Shown here: positions 43,674-52,194 of the stretch, one piece after another | Layout of the letters: each line of letters starts with the position of its first letter | Numbering within the stretch: the first letter of the stretch is position 1 | Origin: Clostridium sp. UBA4548 | GTDB lineage: Bacteria; Bacillota; Clostridia; Clostridiales; Clostridiaceae | NCBI RefSeq assembly: GCF_002387895.1 | Contig: NZ_DGLI01000028.1 | Span: 124,001-188,000 of the forward strand | Reading direction: 5' to 3' | Length of the DNA: 64,000 nt | Notes under the pieces: model-generated | What the model was told of the DNA's origin: nothing | What the model saw: the letters and a program-made list of their open reading frames with translations, nothing else | Databases searched by the model: none | Program-made: the position numbers and the translations under genes

Positions 43674-45854
43674 TTAATGCTTAATTCTATATACGTCTCT
43701 AACACCTTTTAATCTTCTAATCTTGCTTTGGACTTGTTTTAAGTGCTCTACATTAATTATTTTTATTTTTATATTAACTAATGCTTCTCCACTCTTTAGG
43801 GTCTTCCCATTTATAGATAAAATATTAGTTTTTGTTAGTCCTAAGATTTCAATTATATCTGTGAGAAGTCCTAGTCTATCTTCCCCTCTTATCTGTATAT
43901 CTGTTATATAATTTTCACCAGTTTCATTACCCCAAGAAACCTCAATTATCTTATCTGGCTCCGTTTCTTGAAGAGATAAAAGATTTTTACAATCACTTCT
44001 ATGAACAGATACCCCTTTTCCTTTAGTGATATAACCTACAATTTCGTCTCCAGGTACTGGGCTACAACATTTTGCAAACCTAGAGTGAACATTAGAAGTC
44101 CCTTTTACTTGTAGTCCTGAATAGTTATTGTAACTAGTAGTTTTTCTTGGCTGTTCTTTATTAAACTGTTCTATTACAGAACTATTGCTCTCTACTTCTT
44201 TTTCTTTAGCTTCATAGGCTTCTCTTAATTTAGTAACTAAATTAAAAGGATTAATATCACCTACCCCTACTGTAGCAAATAGGTCTTCTAAATTCTTTAA
44301 ATTATATCTTTTAAGAACTTTTTCAAGAGTTGCAGACTTTGAAATTACTCCGAAGGAATATCCTTGTTTTTTTGCTTCCTTCTCAACAACTTCTTTGCCC
44401 TTTTCTATACTTTCTTCTCTATTAGCCTTTTTAAACCAAGCTTTAATTTTACTTTTTGCTTGGTTACTCTTTGCAATATTAAGCCAATCAATGCTAGGTC
44501 CCTTAGTATTTGGTGAAGTTAGCACCTCAACTATTTCCCCAGTTTTTAAACAATATTCCAAGGTAACTATTTTTCCATTTATCTTTGCCCCAGTACACCT
44601 ATGACCAACATCGGTATGAATAGCGTAAGCAAAATCTATAGGTGTTGAATCACTTGGAAGACTTATAACATCCCCTTTTGGAGTGAATACAAATACTTCG
44701 TCCGAAAACAAATCTATTTTAAAACCTTCCATAAATTCCTCAGCATCAGAAGTTTCCCCTTGCCATTCTAGCATTTCTCTTAACCAAGATAGCTTTGAGT
44801 CTAAGGAACTATCTCCATCTGTATTGTTAGTTTCTTTATATTTCCAATGGGCAGCAATACCGTATTCTGCTGTTCTATGCATGTCATAGGTTCTAATCTG
44901 TATTTCAAAAGGCTTTCCAAAAGGACCAATTACAGTAGAATGGAGTGATTGATACATATTTGGCTTTGGCATAGCAATGTAATCCTTAAACCTACCTGGA
45001 ATTGGTTTATACATAGTATGAACTATTCCTAGTGCTGCATAGCAACTACCAATATCATCAACTAAAATTCTTATAGCTGTTAAATCAAAAATTTGATCTA
45101 TATTTTTATTTTTACTTTCCATTTTTCTATAGATGCTATAGAAATGCTTTGGTCTACCTTCTATGTCTGCCTTAATGCTTACCATAGCTAAATGTAGTTT
45201 TAATTGAGAAATAATATGATTTATTTGTTCTTCTCTCTCTGCTCTCTTGTCAGAAATAAGTTTTACAAGTTCATAATATTTTGTTGGTTGTAAGTATCTA
45301 AGAGCTAAATCTTCTAGCTCCCACTTAATTTTAGAAATTCCAAGTCTATGAGCCAGTGGAGCAAAAATATCCAATACTTCTTTAGCTTTTTCCTTTTGCT
45401 TACTTTCTGGCATATACTTTAAAGTTCTCATATTATGTAATCTATCTGCAAGCTTTATAAGAATTACTCTAATGTCCCTTGCCATAGCAAGAAGCATTTT
45501 TCTCACATTGTCAGCTTGTTGTTCTTCTTTAGATTTGTATTTAATCTTTCCAAGTTTTGAAACGCCCTCTACCAAATTTGCAATTTCTACACTAAATAAT
45601 TCGCAAACTTGCTCATATGTATATTCTGTATCTTCTATAACATCATGTAAAAGGCCTGCAGCAATAGTAGAGGTATCAAGTCCTAACTCTGCCAATATGC
45701 ACGCCACCTCTAAAGGATGAATTATGTATGGTTCTCCAGATTCCCTTTTCTGATTTTTATGGGCATTAAGAGAAAAAGTATATGCTTTATGTATAAAATC
45801 CACATCTACATTGTGACAATTATTATTAATTTTCTCAATTAGTTTCTCAATCAT
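43674..45854 (-). CDS. relA: Bifunctional (p)ppGpp synthetase/hydrolase (RelA/SpoT homologue)
   Basis: Stringent-response enzyme of 726 residues. The HD hydrolase domain is at about 20-180 (RESGEPYIIHPLEVA, then GLLHDVIEDT). The synthetase domain follows (DLTAIRILVDDIGSCYA, then YIAMPKPNMYQSLHSTV). TGS lies near 395 (VFTPKGDVISLPSDSTPIDFA), a conserved Cys/zinc-finger stretch near 600 (FAKCCSPVPGD), and ACT at the end. All parts look intact, so both activities are expected. The ATG is chosen with AGGAGTG upstream. It follows apt. Confidence 0.96.
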   Translation of the reverse strand: MIEKLIEKINNNCHNVDVDFIHKAYTFSLNAHKNQKRESGEPYIIHPLEVACILAELGLDTSTIAAGLLHDVIEDTEYTYEQVCELFSVEIANLVEGVSKLGKIKYKSKEEQQADNVRKMLLAMARDIRVILIKLADRLHNMRTLKYMPESKQKEKAKEVLDIFAPLAHRLGISKIKWELEDLALRYLQPTKYYELVKLISDKRAEREEQINHIISQLKLHLAMVSIKADIEGRPKHFYSIYRKMESKNKNIDQIFDLTAIRILVDDIGSCYAALGIVHTMYKPIPGRFKDYIAMPKPNMYQSLHSTVIGPFGKPFEIQIRTYDMHRTAEYGIAAHWKYKETNNTDGDSSLDSKLSWLREMLEWQGETSDAEEFMEGFKIDLFSDEVFVFTPKGDVISLPSDSTPIDFAYAIHTDVGHRCTGAKINGKIVTLEYCLKTGEIVEVLTSPNTKGPSIDWLNIAKSNQAKSKIKAWFKKANREESIEKGKEVVEKEAKKQGYSFGVISKSATLEKVLKRYNLKNLEDLFATVGVGDINPFNLVTKLREAYEAKEKEVESNSSVIEQFNKEQPRKTTSYNNYSGLQVKGTSNVHSRFAKCCSPVPGDEIVGYITKGKGVSVHRSDCKNLLSLQETEPDKIIEVSWGNETGENYITDIQIRGEDRLGLLTDIIEILGLTKTNILSINGKTLKSGEALVNIKIKIINVEHLKQVQSKIRRLKGVRDVYRIKH

Positions 45855-45869
45855 TGGATTCACTCCTAA

Positions 45870-45896
45870 AACTAAAGGCTGGTTACATAACCAGCC
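45870..45896 (-). terminator. Hairpin between apt and relA
   Basis: Eight-base arms GGCTGGTT / AACCAGCC with a minus-strand TTTAGTTTT tract. It may partly terminate after apt. Confidence 0.65.
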
Positions 45897-45971
45897 AACT
45901 ATTTTTACTACATAATATTATATACCACAACCTAAATTAATGCAATTTTTAGTTGAGCTAATTGTCAGATT

Positions 45972-46490
45972 TTATAAATCGTATTGTACCACTGACATAA
46001 TGTCATGATTGCCTAATTTACTTCTTCCATTTAACTCTGTAAGTTCAATTACAAAGTTTATTGATACTAACTCTCCACCAACTTCTTCAATAAGTTTAGC
46101 AACAGCACCTACTGTTCCTCCTGTAGCTAATAAATCATCTACAATAGCAACTCTTTGACCTGGTTTTATAGCATCTTTGTGTATCTCTAAAACATCACTT
46201 CCATACTCTAAATCATATTCTACTTTCATTGTATCATAAGGAAGTTTCCCTGGTTTTCTAACTGGCACAAAACCTGCTCCTAAAGCATAAGCTACAGGTA
46301 CTCCAAATAAAAATCCTCTTGCCTCTGGTCCAACTACGATGTCTATATTTTTATCTTTTAAATACTCTGCTATGGTATCTATTGTTACCTTTAACGCCTC
46401 TCCATCTTGTAAAAGCGTAGTTACATCTTTAAAACTAATACCTTCTTTTGGAAATCCATCTATAACTCTAATTTTTTCTTTAAAATTCAC
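45972..46490 (-). CDS. apt: Adenine phosphoribosyltransferase
   Basis: Makes AMP from adenine and PRPP. Length 172 is normal. FPKEGISFKDVTTLLQD is near the start, the PRPP loop is VAIVDDLLATGGTVGA near 120, and VVGPEARGFLFG is near 55. The start is GTG behind GGGGGAATAAAA. It lies between the RecJ-like gene and relA, as in most Firmicutes. Confidence 0.97.
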   Translation of the reverse strand: MNFKEKIRVIDGFPKEGISFKDVTTLLQDGEALKVTIDTIAEYLKDKNIDIVVGPEARGFLFGVPVAYALGAGFVPVRKPGKLPYDTMKVEYDLEYGSDVLEIHKDAIKPGQRVAIVDDLLATGGTVGAVAKLIEEVGGELVSINFVIELTELNGRSKLGNHDIMSVVQYDL

Positions 46491-46632
46491 TTTTATTCCC
46501 CCTCATGGATTTTTACGAACATTTTCTGTTTTTAAGTGTTTATTATACTTTACTATTATATATTACTTTTATGTACTTATGCAACAAAGCACAAATAGTG
46601 CATTTGCTGTTCTTGCTACTATTATAGCATTT

Positions 46633-47478
46633 TTAATTTTTAGCTCTTCTTTTAATTTCACTATAAAGATATTTAGAAATTTGCGCTGCCCTATAGCTAT
46701 CGTTAGTAGTTAAAAGCTCTACAATAATCCTAGAGTTGTTTATCCTCTCCTCTGGAATCATTTCTGGAAAAATACTAGCTATAGTTTCAAGGTTAAAAAA
46801 ATCCTCTTTATAATGGGTATTATGTTCTTCTAACAGTGCTTTTATTCCATAATTATTGGTGGATTTTAACTGTTTTAACCCTTCTTCCACGAAGAATTTG
46901 TTCTCTCCCCTAATTGAAAGTTTTTTAGTTACTGTACCAATCATCACTAAGTCTAAATATTTTTGTAAACAAGTCATTTTATAATAAAAAGAAATGGTTT
47001 CAGCCAGCTTATAAGCAACTCCCGCTGAGCCCAGCTCCTTAAAAGGATAGTTACATATAGGGTTATTAGGGTTTATCACTATGCCTTCTGAATAACATGA
47101 ATTATAGCTATGATAATCTGTAACTATTACGTCTATATTGTTTTTTTCACAAAACTGAATACCTTCTTCAGAACTTGTACCGCATCCAACTGTAATAATT
47201 AAATCTGCTCCTAAATATTTTATATAACTATTTACATCATTTTTACTTAGAATCCTTTCAATTCTCACTTCACTTGGAATAAAGTATTCAACATCAGCAT
47301 TTAAATACTTTAAAACTAGCATTAAAAGTGAAATTGCAGTTACTCCATCAAAGTCATAATATCCATAGATAACTATTTTTTCTCTTTCATTTATTGCTTT
47401 CACTATTCTATTCAATGCACTTTTCATATTTCTTAAAAGTAGTGGATTATACTGATTAACCTTGAAAATCTCTTCCAT
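46633..47478 (-). CDS. Degenerate RecJ-family DHH protein, probably inactive
   Basis: Protein of 281 residues similar over its length to the DHH domain of RecJ single-strand exonuclease, which is normally 560-790 residues. The catalytic motifs are altered: GYYDFDG (39-45) instead of GDYDxDG; TVGCG (96-100) instead of TVDCG; DYH (121-123) instead of DHH; GTVTKK (181-186) instead of GTxAD. The DHHA1 and OB domains are absent. It lies between secF and apt, the usual recJ locus. GGAGGAG precedes the ATG chosen. It may be a non-catalytic, perhaps nucleic-acid-binding, relic or a protein with a new role. Confidence 0.78.
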   Translation of the reverse strand: MEEIFKVNQYNPLLLRNMKSALNRIVKAINEREKIVIYGYYDFDGVTAISLLMLVLKYLNADVEYFIPSEVRIERILSKNDVNSYIKYLGADLIITVGCGTSSEEGIQFCEKNNIDVIVTDYHSYNSCYSEGIVINPNNPICNYPFKELGSAGVAYKLAETISFYYKMTCLQKYLDLVMIGTVTKKLSIRGENKFFVEEGLKQLKSTNNYGIKALLEEHNTHYKEDFFNLETIASIFPEMIPEERINNSRIIVELLTTNDSYRAAQISKYLYSEIKRRAKN

Positions 47479-47550
47479 GTGCTCTCCTCCAAATAAATAG
47501 AAAACACATATATTATAATTTAAAATTCCCCTTATTACAAACATTTTTCG

Positions 47551-47591
47551 AAAAAATAAGCCAGAAATCTACAAGAAGTAGTTTCTGACTT
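47551..47591 (-). terminator. Terminator after secF
   Basis: Near-perfect 14-base arms (AAGTCAGAAACTAC / GTAGATTTCTGGCTT) with a four-base loop and a minus-strand T-run, just after the secF stop codon. Confidence 0.88.
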
Positions 47592-47606
47592 ATCTAAATA
47601 TAAATT

Positions 47607-48491
47607 TTACGCTGCTACAGCCTTTTTATTTTTACCTTTTCTTTTCTTCAATACAACCCAAAGTGGGCTAGCTATAAATATTGAAGAATAAGCTCCACAA
47701 GCTATACCAATTATTAGTGGTAAAGAGAATTCTCTAATAGATGGAACAAAGATATAAACAGCAGTTATTGTTATTAAAGTCGTTAAAGTAGTATTGATAG
47801 ATCTTGCCATAGTTTCATTTATACTAATATTAGCAACTTCCTCTGAAGGCATTCTTCTATTTTTCTTAACATTTTCTCTTATTCTGTCAAATACAACAAT
47901 AGTATCGTTTATAGAATAACCTACGATGGTTAATATAGCTGCAATGAAAGGAGTGTTAACTTGTATTCCTAAGATAGAATAGAAAGATACTGTTAGGAAT
48001 ACATCATGAACAAGAGCAATTATAGCAGCTATTGCAAAGTTTAATTCAAAACGCATTGCCACATAAAGTAATATAGCTCCATTAGCCACAATTAATGCCC
48101 AAATTGCCTTTTGCTTAAGTTCATTACCTACACTTGCACCTATAGTTTCACTTCCTATTACGGCACTATCTTCTAAGGAATACTGAGTTTTTACATCTTT
48201 AATCAGATTGTTAACCCCTTCTTCATTAAGTACTCCTTCTTGCACAATAATTTCTATTTCTTTTCCTTCATTGGCAACCTTTGTAGAATATTTTCCCTTT
48301 GCATACTTATCTACAATAGCATCCACATCAGCTTTTTTAAATTCTTTATTTATGTTCATAGATATTAAAGTACCACCTTTAAAATCTATACCATAATTCA
48401 ATCCCTTAGTAAGAAGGAAGGATATCCCAATTATTGTTAATACTATTGAAATAGTAAACCAAACTTTAGTCTTTTTAATTATTTGTAACAT
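47607..48491 (-). CDS. secF: Protein translocase subunit SecF
   Basis: Membrane protein of 294 residues that, with SecD, uses ion flow to help Sec-dependent export. One N-terminal helix, a periplasmic/extracellular P4-like stretch (about 40-130), then five helices. LNYGIDFKGGTLI near 31 and the block YSINDTIVVFDRIRENVKKN near 195 are diagnostic. It starts four bases after secD, so the pair is translationally linked. The C-terminus ends in a lysine-rich cytoplasmic tail. Confidence 0.95.
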   Translation of the reverse strand: MLQIIKKTKVWFTISIVLTIIGISFLLTKGLNYGIDFKGGTLISMNINKEFKKADVDAIVDKYAKGKYSTKVANEGKEIEIIVQEGVLNEEGVNNLIKDVKTQYSLEDSAVIGSETIGASVGNELKQKAIWALIVANGAILLYVAMRFELNFAIAAIIALVHDVFLTVSFYSILGIQVNTPFIAAILTIVGYSINDTIVVFDRIRENVKKNRRMPSEEVANISINETMARSINTTLTTLITITAVYIFVPSIREFSLPLIIGIACGAYSSIFIASPLWVVLKKRKGKNKKAVAA

Positions 48492-48495
48492 AATC

Positions 48496-49734
48496 CTACC
48501 CCCTTTTTACACCGAAGTGTGATGGTTTAGTTATTATTCCAGCATTTATTGTATGCTTTAATAAGAATTTAGTAACAGTAAGAGCGGTAAAAATACTTAC
48601 TATTATACCTATCATTAGGGTTACAGCGAAGCCTTTTACTGCCCCAGTTCCCATAAAGTATAATACTAATCCACCAATTATAGTTGTTATGTTAGAATCT
48701 AAAATTGAAGATAAAGCTCTATCAAATCCTGAGTCTACAGCTGATCTAATAGATTTCCCCATCTTTAATTCCTCTTTAGTTCTCTCGAATATAAGTACAT
48801 TCGCATCAACAGCCATACCAATGGTTAAGATTACAGCTGCGGCACCGGAAAGAGTTAATACCACTCCAAAAGCTGAGAATACATATAGTACTAGTACTAC
48901 ATAAAGAGATACTGCAATTGATGCAATTATTCCTGGTGCTCTATAATAAAGCATCATAAATAGCATAACGCAGATTAGTCCAACCATCCCTGCTTTTACA
49001 CTAAGTCCCATTGCTTCAAGCCCTATAGTCGGTCCTACAGTTTTAACTGAAACTGCTTCTACTGGCACAGGTAATGCACCAGATTGTATTATATTTGCTA
49101 TTGAATTTGCTTCTTCGATATTTTTCATACCAGTAATAACTGCTTCCCCTGCATTTATTACTTCATTTACTGTTGGTGCAGTTAACACATCTTCATCCAT
49201 CTTTATAGTAATTTGCTTACCAATGAATTTTTCTGTTGCCTCTGCAAACTTTTGTTTTCCTTCATCATTAAGCTTTAAATTAACTACATTTTGGTTATCT
49301 TTTGTAATATAAGCTGTAGCTTCCTTAACTTCTTTTCCTGTTAAAATTACATTTCCATCTGGGTCTACAAAAGTTAATTCTCCTGTTTTACCAATAGTGT
49401 TTAACACTTTATCCGTGTCAGACTCACCCGGTATTTCAATTCTAATCCTTTTATTTCCCTCTGGAACCACTGAAACTTCACTTGTTCCCTCTTTGTTTAC
49501 TCTTCTAGAAATTAATTCTACTGTTCTATTTAAAACATTAGAATCCACATTATCTGCTTTAATTTCCATTAATAAAGAGGTTCCCCCAACTAAGTCAAGA
49601 CCTTTACTTATTGATTGACCAAAGGACTTAACCCTATAGTCCCCTAGTTTTAATCCAAAAAGTCCTGAATAAGCTAATAGGGCAATTAATAAAACACTAA
49701 TAATTAATAAAAAGCCACTTTTACCCTTTTTCAT
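48496..49734 (-). CDS. secD: Protein translocase subunit SecD
   Basis: Partner of SecF, 412 residues. An N-terminal helix (8-28) is followed by LGLKLGDYRVKS-like FGLKLGDY and KGLDLVGGTSLLMEI near 45, the P1 and head domains, then five helices from about 235. LTIGMAVDANVLIFERTKEEL near 310 is the conserved proton-path block, with D and R. Ribosome site AAAGGGG. The order yajC...secD-secF is normal for Clostridium. Confidence 0.95.
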   Translation of the reverse strand: MKKGKSGFLLIISVLLIALLAYSGLFGLKLGDYRVKSFGQSISKGLDLVGGTSLLMEIKADNVDSNVLNRTVELISRRVNKEGTSEVSVVPEGNKRIRIEIPGESDTDKVLNTIGKTGELTFVDPDGNVILTGKEVKEATAYITKDNQNVVNLKLNDEGKQKFAEATEKFIGKQITIKMDEDVLTAPTVNEVINAGEAVITGMKNIEEANSIANIIQSGALPVPVEAVSVKTVGPTIGLEAMGLSVKAGMVGLICVMLFMMLYYRAPGIIASIAVSLYVVLVLYVFSAFGVVLTLSGAAAVILTIGMAVDANVLIFERTKEELKMGKSIRSAVDSGFDRALSSILDSNITTIIGGLVLYFMGTGAVKGFAVTLMIGIIVSIFTALTVTKFLLKHTINAGIITKPSHFGVKRG

Positions 49735-49813
49735 TTTTATCCCCTTTCACGTTATTCAAAATTAATATATATAATGTAGATTATAAATCTTACTAAAAAA
49801 ATAGTCAATCATA

Positions 49814-49843
49814 GGTAATTAGTGGAGATTTCCACTAATTACC
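49814..49843 (-). terminator. Hairpin overlapping the scfB stop codon
   Basis: Perfect 13-base arms GGTAATTAGTGGA / TCCACTAATTACC with a four-base loop; the last codons and the stop of scfB are part of one arm. A minus-strand TATTTTTTT tract follows about ten bases later. Confidence 0.7.
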
Positions 49844-51202
49844 CATTATCTTACTTTTTAATGCTATAGCACATTCAATTCTTTTCTTCTGCATTTCACA
49901 GCCTATCTCATAAGGAACATGGATATCACCGTTAAAGTTAAAGTTATTAGCTTGACAACCTCCACTACAGTAGAATCTAGCCCAGCAAGTTTTACAGGTT
50001 GGCTTATTATATATGTGAGCCTCTTTAAAATTCTTGACTAAATCAAAGTTTTTTACACCTTCTGAAATATTTCCCATTAAAAATTCTTCTTTTCCAACAA
50101 ATTGATGACAAGGGTAAATATCTCCATCTGGAGTAATAGCTACATACTCATGACCTGCTCCACAACCTGAAATTCTCTTGTAAACACAAGGTCCTCCCTG
50201 TAAATCTATATTGAAATGATAAAATTTAAAGTCCTTACCTTCTTCATGACGTTTTAACATTTCGTCGTAAAGCATATCATATTGATTAAATATAGTAGGT
50301 AAATCTTCCTCTCTTAAAGAAAGAGGATGCTCATCTGGAAGAACTACAGGTTCAATAGAAATTTCCTCAAAGCCTAAGTCTGCCATATGCTTCACATCTT
50401 CAAAGAAATCAGTATTTTCTCTTGTAAATGTACCTCTAACATAATAAGACTTTGATTTATCTCTAACTTCTACCATCTTTTTGATTTTAGGAAGTATACT
50501 ATCATAGCATCCTGTTCCATCAAATCTTATTCTTACCTTATCGTTGATTTCTTTTCTTCCATCAATGCTAAGAACTATATTTCCCATATTCTTATCTAAA
50601 TAATCCATAGTTTCATCATTTAAAAGAGTAGCATTAGTAGTCATAGTAAATCTAATTACTTTTTTATGAAGCTTTTCTTGCTCTCTTGCATAATCTACTA
50701 TTTCTTTTATGGTATCAAAGGCCATTAAAGGCTCTCCCCCAAATAGGTCTACCTCAATATTTCTTCTTGGTCCTGAGTTTTTAATAACAAAATCTATAGC
50801 TCTTTTTCCTATTTCAGCAGACATAGGTTTTCTACATCCACTGTTATATTCTCCTTCATCAGCAAAGCAATATTTGCATTTTAAGTTGCAATCATGAATA
50901 ATATTTAAGCATAAAGCTTTAATATTCACCTCTGCTTGTCCGCTTTTCATAGCTATATCTTCATATAAATCCTTAGAGTACAGAACTTCTTCCTTCACTA
51001 ATTCCTCTAACTCATTATATACTTCCTCTATTTCTTCTAAAGAATATTTATTGCCATATTCTTTAATAATTTCTTCCTTAGATATTAGCTTGTCTTCATC
51101 TAGAAAGTCATAAACTATTTCATCTACTAGGTGTACTGCTCCAGAATTAACATCTATAATATAAAAATCATTTCCTTGTATAAATTTATGAACTAATGAC
51201 AT
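49835..51202 (-). CDS. scfB: SCIFF peptide maturase (radical SAM, SPASM)
   Basis: Thioether-forming radical SAM enzyme of 455 residues that crosslinks cysteines of the SCIFF peptide. The N-terminal RiPP-recognition-like part precedes the cluster motif CNLKCKYCF at 105-113. Auxiliary clusters are held by SPASM cysteines, for example CGAGHEYVAITPDGDIYPC near 345 and CKTCWARFYCSGGC near 405. Start ATG has GGGAGG upstream; an in-frame ATG eight codons earlier lacks a site. Its substrate gene scfA is just upstream, separated by a hairpin. Confidence 0.94.
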   Translation of the reverse strand: MSLVHKFIQGNDFYIIDVNSGAVHLVDEIVYDFLDEDKLISKEEIIKEYGNKYSLEEIEEVYNELEELVKEEVLYSKDLYEDIAMKSGQAEVNIKALCLNIIHDCNLKCKYCFADEGEYNSGCRKPMSAEIGKRAIDFVIKNSGPRRNIEVDLFGGEPLMAFDTIKEIVDYAREQEKLHKKVIRFTMTTNATLLNDETMDYLDKNMGNIVLSIDGRKEINDKVRIRFDGTGCYDSILPKIKKMVEVRDKSKSYYVRGTFTRENTDFFEDVKHMADLGFEEISIEPVVLPDEHPLSLREEDLPTIFNQYDMLYDEMLKRHEEGKDFKFYHFNIDLQGGPCVYKRISGCGAGHEYVAITPDGDIYPCHQFVGKEEFLMGNISEGVKNFDLVKNFKEAHIYNKPTCKTCWARFYCSGGCQANNFNFNGDIHVPYEIGCEMQKKRIECAIALKSKIMGN

Positions 51203-51227
51203 TTTTTTCCTCCCAACTAAACACAAA

Positions 51228-51248
51228 GCAGTAACCCTTAGTTACTGC
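51228..51248 (-). terminator. Intercistronic hairpin between scfA and scfB
   Basis: Perfect eight-base arms GCAGTAAC / GTTACTGC, a five-base loop, then TTTGTGTTT on the minus strand. Probably a leaky terminator that keeps peptide mRNA in excess of maturase mRNA. Confidence 0.65.
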
Positions 51249-51260
51249 CTCTTTAGATAA

Positions 51261-51398
51261 TTAGTTTTCACAAGCTAAATTAGCTACTGTGCATGAAGTT
51301 TTGCATGCTGATTGACAAGAGTTAGCACACTCTTTGCAACCTGGTTTCTTTAAACTTTCTTTGATGTTTGATTTGTTGATTGTTTTGATGTGTTTCAT
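51261..51398 (-). CDS. scfA: SCIFF precursor peptide (six cysteines in forty-five residues)
   Basis: Precursor of 45 residues. It begins MKHIKTINKSNIKESLKK, then PGCKECANSCQSACKTS, then CTVANLACEN, so exactly six cysteines in 45 residues, the defining pattern of SCIFF. The leader part is basic and conserved in clostridia. GGAGG lies upstream of the ATG. The mature form is a ranthipeptide, linked in some Clostridium species to cell-density signalling; its role here is inferred. Confidence 0.96.
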   Translation of the reverse strand: MKHIKTINKSNIKESLKKPGCKECANSCQSACKTSCTVANLACEN

Positions 51399-51464
51399 TT
51401 TTGTTCCTCCACTTGCATGATTATTATTTATAACAAAGCTAGCATTTTTGCTAACCTTACTATT

Positions 51465-51839
51465 TTAATCTCCTAGATTTACTGCTAACATTCCTGATAA
51501 TGATCCTACTGCCATTGCAAGCAATAATCTTATAAAGTCTCCTCCATCAACACCAAAACCTTTTCCACATAGTACAGATACTATGTAAAGTATTAACATG
51601 TAGAAAACTGCTACTAATAATCCAATAAGCCATCCTTTATTTCCCGACTGCAAAGTTGCATAAACTGAACCATACAATACACTTAATAAAGTTAACACTA
51701 CAATAAATGCAGAAGTAACCTTAGGGCTAAAGGGTGTAAAAGCTGTGATTAAAGAATAAATTAGTACGCAAAGCATTGTGGTGATTGATGCTCTTAGGAC
51801 TCCTTGACCTATACATGAGTATTTTAATCTTTTATACAT
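51465..51839 (-). CDS. TIGR04086/DUF3792 membrane protein
   Basis: Small membrane protein of 124 residues with about four helices. It starts MYKRLKYSCIGQGVLRASITT and the third helix carries GNKGWLIGLLVAVFYML. The family is found in Firmicutes next to yajC or the SCIFF genes, and its function is unknown. Here it lies between yajC (61 bases upstream) and scfA, as expected. Ribosome site GGGGGG before the ATG. Confidence 0.85.
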   Translation of the reverse strand: MYKRLKYSCIGQGVLRASITTMLCVLIYSLITAFTPFSPKVTSAFIVVLTLLSVLYGSVYATLQSGNKGWLIGLLVAVFYMLILYIVSVLCGKGFGVDGGDFIRLLLAMAVGSLSGMLAVNLGD

Positions 51840-51900
51840 ATATAATCCCCCCCATCTATATAATAAATATGAGTAAATAGGGGGAATTATTCACAATATA

Positions 51901-52176
51901 TTATTTTTCTGTCTCGTTAGTAGTAACTTGACCAATACCCATTTTAGCTAATTTTATTCTAGCTCTGTCTGGACCTGTCTCTAAAATGATATAGTCTTCT
52001 TGGATGTTTATAATTTTACCCATTATACCACCCTTTGACACAACCTCATCATTTACTTTTAATGATGATAACATATCATTGTATTGTTTTTTTCTTTTCT
52101 TTTCTGGTACGAAAATCATAAGATAAAATAATCCAAGAACAATTATCATAGGTGCAAAAGCCATTATTTGATTCAT
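51901..52176 (-). CDS. yajC: Preprotein translocase subunit YajC
   Basis: Single-helix membrane protein of 91 residues, accessory to SecDF. The helix is at about 5-23 (FAPMIIVLGLFYLMIF), then RKKQYNDMLSSLKVNDEVVSKGGIMGKI, the family block. Eighteen bases separate it from tgt, so the two share a transcript. GGGAGG precedes the ATG. Confidence 0.95.
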   Translation of the reverse strand: MNQIMAFAPMIIVLGLFYLMIFVPEKKRKKQYNDMLSSLKVNDEVVSKGGIMGKIINIQEDYIILETGPDRARIKLAKMGIGQVTTNETEK

Positions 52177-52194
52177 AATATTTCCTCCCTTCTC

